Shown: piece after piece, positions 19,260 to 22,015 of the stretch
How positions within the stretch are numbered: the stretch's first letter is position 1
Layout of the letters: every line of letters starts with the position of its first letter
NCBI GenBank assembly: GCA_001970955.1
Contig: MPUH01001176.1
Location: 1-22,015 of the forward strand
Direction of reading: 5' to 3'
Source: Stentor coeruleus
Taxonomy: Eukaryota > Ciliophora > Heterotrichea > Heterotrichida > Stentoridae
DNA: 22,015 nucleotides
The notes under the pieces: model-generated
Told to the model about the DNA's origin: nothing
The model's database searches: none
The model's input: only the letters and a program-made list of their open reading frames with translations
Program-made: the position numbers and the translations under genes

Positions 19260-19601
19260 ATGGCATCACCTCTTAGTCTTCATATAGGTGGAAGAGATGA
19301 GAACAAAAGCGCTCATGAAGAAAGTGAAGCGATTTCTGGTCAAACTTTACATCTTGTTATCAGCTTGCCTGATGGGAGAAGTATTGAAGACAATGTAAAA
19401 ATCATTTAGTTTAAGAGTGGAGTCAATGTTGAATGGGTTTTGTATCAAGTAGCTAATAAGACTGAACTGAATTTTGAAAGTTTGGTATGGATTATTTAGG
19501 AACTTATGCTAGACAATGTAAGGCTTTTAAGACCTTTATCATTGACTGACTACCCTAATATAACAAATGGGGCTGTTCTTAGAGTAGTAATAAGGGAATA
19601 A
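19260..19601 (+). CDS. Ubiquitin-fold protein (3 exons)
   Basis: Exons 19260-19394, 19410-19484 and 19500-19601 give 103 residues. Without splicing, no reading frame of useful length exists here. From about residue 28 the pattern is that of a beta-grasp ubiquitin-like domain: LHLVISLPDGRSIEDNF (strands 1-2), a helix VEWVLYQVANKTELN, then LELMLDNVRLL and a last strand NGAVLRVVIRE. It ends directly after the domain with Glu rather than a Gly-Gly, so conjugation to other proteins is unlikely. A protein-interaction role is inferred. It sits 27 nt after the coiled-coil gene and 9 nt before the next ATG, all on the plus strand. Confidence 0.82.
19395..19409 (+). other. 15-nt intron 1 of the ubiquitin-fold gene
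   Basis: The sequence gtaaaaatcatttag lies between codons aat and ttt (phase 0) and carries an in-frame TAG when retained. A at position 10. Confidence 0.9.
19485..19499 (+). other. 15-nt intron 2 of the ubiquitin-fold gene
   Basis: The sequence gtatggattatttag lies between codons ttg and gaa (phase 0) and carries an in-frame TAG when retained. A at position 10. Confidence 0.9.
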
Positions 19602-19610
19602 TACTTAAAA

Positions 19611-20057
19611 ATGTTTAGCCCGGGAATCACTGAAACTTTAATATCTCTGAAAGTTAAACCAAGACATAGTTTTGATACAATATATAATGAAAAGACGATT
19701 TTAAAAGACTATTTATCAACTCCTGTTTTTGATAAGCGAAACTCTTTAGCCGCAGTTTCGAAAATTTTGTTTTTAGAAAAACCATCGAAAAGGAAGATCC
19801 CTGTTGAAAACACCCCTGGAAAATGGGTTAAGATTGGAGATGATCTAAGTGAAAAAAAATTGAACCTTAAAGACCCTGAAACTGGAGAAATTACAAGTTA
19901 TTGTGTCTATCCTGATCAAAGCCCTCATCTAATTAGAAATAATTCTGAAAATATTACTTCTGATGAAGACTGTCAAACTGACAATGAAATTATCCAAATG
20001 GCGAGTGAATATTTAATTCACCAAGTAAAATCTGCATTGATTTCAGAATCTCAATGA
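19611..20057 (+). CDS. Unrecognised 148-residue protein with C-terminal amphipathic helix
   Basis: A single exon from ATG at 19611 to TGA at 20055-20057. I recognise no family. The N-terminal half is basic and mixed (LISLKVKPRHSFDTIY, SKILFLEKPSKRK), the middle has PETGEITSYCVYPDQSPHL, and an acidic linker (SDEDCQTDNE) leads to the last helix IIQMASEYLIHQVKSALISE. That helix has hydrophobic residues spaced like the PKA regulatory-subunit-binding helices of A-kinase anchoring proteins, which is only a suggestion. The 3' end lies inside an N-centred duplication, so the same stop recurs at 20162-20164. Its 3' end meets that of the LSM14-like gene. Confidence 0.7.
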   Translation: MFSPGITETLISLKVKPRHSFDTIYNEKTILKDYLSTPVFDKRNSLAAVSKILFLEKPSKRKIPVENTPGKWVKIGDDLSEKKLNLKDPETGEITSYCVYPDQSPHLIRNNSENITSDEDCQTDNEIIQMASEYLIHQVKSALISESQ

Positions 20058-20208
20058 AAATATTGAATTAACTTCTAGGTCTTCTTCCTCTCCTAAATCC
20101 TNAAATGGCGAGTGAATATTTAATTCACCAAGTAAAATCTGCACTGATTTCAGAATCTCAATGAAAATATTGAATTAACTTCTAGGTCTTCTTCCTCTCC
20201 TAAATCCT
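19996..20208. repeat. N-centred duplication over a convergent gene junction
   Basis: 19996-20101 is repeated at 20103-20208 around N at 20102, with one difference (gcattga/gcactga). It contains the end of the plus-strand gene and the end of the minus-strand LSM14-like gene. Once collapsed, the two stop codons are only 10 nt apart. Confidence 0.85.
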
Positions 20209-20834
20209 CTCCCCCTTCGATTATTATATCTTCTAAGATCTCTCTCAGCCATATAAACACTCTCTTCTCCAAAAGTCTCCCTGTCCATTGCTTTCTGCTT
20301 ATATCTATCATAATCATCTCTATCATTAGTTGTCAAATTATCAAAAAACCCAGCAGTTTTATCATACTTCTTCTCCAAATCTTGATTACTCACACTCCTC
20401 TGTAGCTTTGCCGCATCAAAATCAAAATCTTCTTTCAAAGTTTCCTTCAATTTTTCATCAGGATTTTGATGTAATTCTCCATAATTCCTCCCTTGATATC
20501 TGTTAAACCTACGTTGAGGTCTTCTTCTCTCTATTGGTTCTGGCTTTGGGGTTACTTCTTGTTTCTGAACTGGTTCAGGCGGGGCTGGTGTTGACTGAAT
20601 AACAGTTAAATCTTTTATATCAGCTCCACGAAAGATAATAATCTCATAAATCTCAGTTGATGCTGGGATTTCACGACCATCCCCGCGACGTCCTTCTGTG
20701 CCAAAAGATCTCACATTTGCTAAGGACACTGTGTGTTGGGAAGTGTCTATACTGCTTAACGTTCCCTCATATCTTATGTCTGATTTAGAAATAAGACTTA
20801 TTTGACTGCCGATGTATGGAAGGCTTGCGCTCAT
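20175..20834 (-). CDS. LSM14: LSM14/Scd6/RAP55-family mRNP protein
   Basis: 219 residues in one exon. Domain order matches the family: an N-terminal LSm14 domain (about 1-80; [50 protein letters not shown]), a proline-rich basic linker, an FDF box ([11 protein letters not shown], about 135-145), an FFD box ([13 protein letters not shown], about 156-168), a TFG box (RETFGEES, about 185-192) and an Arg/Gly-rich tail ([14 protein letters not shown]). Family members bind the helicase Dhh1/DDX6 through the FDF region, the decapping scaffold through FFD/TFG, and act in translational repression and P-bodies. All expected motifs are present. It is shorter than animal LSM14 proteins, mostly in the linker and RGG region. 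Its start diverges from the CCCH/RING gene. Confidence 0.94.
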   Translation of the reverse strand: MSASLPYIGSQISLISKSDIRYEGTLSSIDTSQHTVSLANVRSFGTEGRRGDGREIPASTEIYEIIIFRGADIKDLTVIQSTPAPPEPVQKQEVTPKPEPIERRRPQRRFNRYQGRNYGELHQNPDEKLKETLKEDFDFDAAKLQRSVSNQDLEKKYDKTAGFFDNLTTNDRDDYDRYKQKAMDRETFGEESVYMAERDLRRYNNRRGRGFRRGRRPRS

Positions 20835-21247
20835 TTGGGTATCTAATAGTATAAGAGAGATAAATGGAAGTTTAGTATTAATAAGAAAGGGTAAAGTTGA
20901 TGAGAGAATAAAATTACAAATAGGTTTTTGGAGAATTTTAAGTTTATTTGGAGGAATAATAGATTTATAAGTATTAAGATATTGTGATGAATTGTAAAAA
21001 GGTTAAATTTATCAGGATGTTTATTATAGAATGGTAAAGGTAAGATTTTAAAATTTAAACTTAGTTTTAAAGTATTATAAGTATTAATAAATATTGAAGA
21101 AAAAATCTTAATACCCCCTTTTAATTATTTAAAAATCCTATTGGCATATATCTTATCCTTAAATATATAAAAAAAATACTATAAGCTTTAAATCCGAATG
21201 CATATATCTTATCCTTAAATATAAAAAAAAAATACTATAAGCTTTAA
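20835..21247. other. Bidirectional upstream region with tandem repeat
   Basis: About 410 nt between divergent starts at 20834 (-) and 21248 (+). AT-rich with no reading frame. The last 100 nt are two copies of a 54-nt unit (listed separately). Confidence 0.55.
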
Positions 21248-21249
21248 AT
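21146..21249. repeat. Tandem duplication of the proximal promoter of the CCCH/RING gene
   Basis: The unit beginning gcatatatcttatccttaaa starts at 21146 and again at 21200, a period of 54 nt. Both copies end gctttaaat. In the second copy that end overlaps the start codon (aaATG), while in the first it reads aaatcc. There is no N between them; the copies differ in an A/T run (atatataaaa/atataaaaaa). Confidence 0.85.
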
Positions 21250-21949
21250 GAATCAAAACATGCTTGACTTAAATGCCTTTGCTGAAATTGCTCCAAGTTT
21301 ACCACGTCAATACCTAAAATATGCTTATAATCAATGCATGTTTTATAAAAATGATGATATCATAGATTGTTTTCTTTATTTAGAAAGACACTATTTAGAC
21401 AGTTTAGGAGAATTATACAAAGTTTTTAATTGCCCAATACTATTTTGTGAATATTACAACTGTCCATTTTATCATTCAATCTCTGATCAAAGAAGAAATT
21501 TATATGAAATTAGCTACATGCCTAAACCTTGTTATTCTGTATACAAATATGGACTATGGGATTATTCTTATAAATGTCCTTGGGGAAATAATTGTCATTT
21601 CGCACACAGTTCATATGAAATGAAATTCCACCCTGAGAATATTGGGTTGATAAAAATAAGTGAAGAAGATTTAAAAATTGAAGAGAGAAATAGTATGACA
21701 TTTAATCAGATTGCTTTACAAATTAGTGAATATAAAGAAGAGATTAGGAGAATGGCTATTGATATTGAGGATAAACAGAAAATACTTTATAAGGTTAATT
21801 TGGAAATACAAGAACTTAAAGTGTTATCGATGTGTATGCTTTGCAAGAAAGAGGTTTATGATTTTGTGTTAAAGTGTGGGCATTTGTGTTGTAAAAAGTG
21901 TAAAGAAACGTTTAATGGTGAATGCTTTGGTTGTAATCAACAGGTATAA
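21248..21949 (+). CDS. CCCH zinc-finger plus C-terminal RING protein
   Basis: 233 residues, one exon. Two Cys/His clusters lie at about residues 62-76 (CPILFCEYYNCPFYH) and about 110-120 (YKCPWGNNCHFAH, followed by SSYEMKFHP). The second follows the CCCH pattern CPxGxxCxFAHSxxE..xHP seen in Unkempt-like and related RNA-binding proteins. A helical segment (about 155-190) leads to a C-terminal RING-type finger: CMLC, KCGHLCCKKC and CFGC (about 195-229). The combination suggests an RNA-binding E3 ubiquitin ligase of the Unkempt or Makorin kind, though the order and size match neither exactly. The N-terminus (LPRQYLKYAYNQ...) is helical and may be UBA-like. Confidence 0.78.
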   Translation: MNQNMLDLNAFAEIAPSLPRQYLKYAYNQCMFYKNDDIIDCFLYLERHYLDSLGELYKVFNCPILFCEYYNCPFYHSISDQRRNLYEISYMPKPCYSVYKYGLWDYSYKCPWGNNCHFAHSSYEMKFHPENIGLIKISEEDLKIEERNSMTFNQIALQISEYKEEIRRMAIDIEDKQKILYKVNLEIQELKVLSMCMLCKKEVYDFVLKCGHLCCKKCKETFNGECFGCNQQV

Positions 21950-22015
21950 TTTAGTTTATTAATAGGCTTGAAGATTATAAATATACTTTAAAGGTTGTAT
22001 AGTAAAGATTTATTA

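Noticed and set aside
438..21949. TGA as tryptophan (Blepharisma-like code)
   Set aside because: Conserved Trp in SET, PHD and other domains are TGG, and no long frame contains TGA. The TGA at 20055 fits a normal stop.

Overview
The window looks like macronuclear DNA of a heterotrich ciliate that uses the standard genetic code; Stentor is the best fit. The DNA is very AT-rich and intergenic spacers are short. Conserved tryptophans, such as those of the SET, PHD and AAA-protease genes, are encoded by TGG, and no long reading frame needs TAA, TAG or TGA as sense. Reading frames are interrupted by GT...AG introns of exactly 15 nt, the hallmark of Stentor and its relatives. I count six 15-nt introns, each with A at intron position 10, plus one probable 14-nt intron. 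These introns merge several apparently separate reading frames into single genes.

Layout: 438-3344 (+) is one three-exon gene for a SET2/NSD/ASH1-type histone methyltransferase with a PHD finger. 3345-6148 is mostly non-coding, with two short assembly-type duplications, a possible decayed gene and a 46-codon membrane ORF. 6149-10563 is a row of four minus-strand genes: a degenerate patatin-like phospholipase, an FtsH/Yme1-type mitochondrial AAA protease, a seven-pass membrane protein, and a small coiled-coil protein whose frame is split by a 221-bp insert between direct repeats. 10918-13897 (+) holds a UBC-like plus PH-like protein with an acidic tail and a CEP57-like centrosomal protein. 14076-15122 (-) is an F-box/zinc-finger protein. 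15609-20057 (+) holds a large coiled-coil/disordered protein, a two-intron ubiquitin-fold protein and a small unknown protein. 20175-20834 (-) is an LSM14/Scd6 RNP protein. 21248-21949 (+) is a CCCH plus RING protein.

Five single N bases each sit between near-identical direct repeats of 41 to 119 bases. They look like contig ends that were not merged, two with allelic SNPs in the intergenic pair at 3.6-3.8 kb. One adds an artificial 40-codon repeat to the large coiled-coil gene, and one duplicates the junction of two convergent genes.

The genes are eukaryotic housekeeping and regulatory genes (chromatin, mRNA control, ubiquitin, mitochondrial quality control, microtubule-organising centres). 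They do not form one pathway. The most unusual points are the candidate unexcised internal eliminated sequence at about 10.25-10.47 kb, the patatin gene lacking both catalytic residues and having 5' frame breaks, the 14-nt intron, and a SET-PHD protein with KH-like segments.
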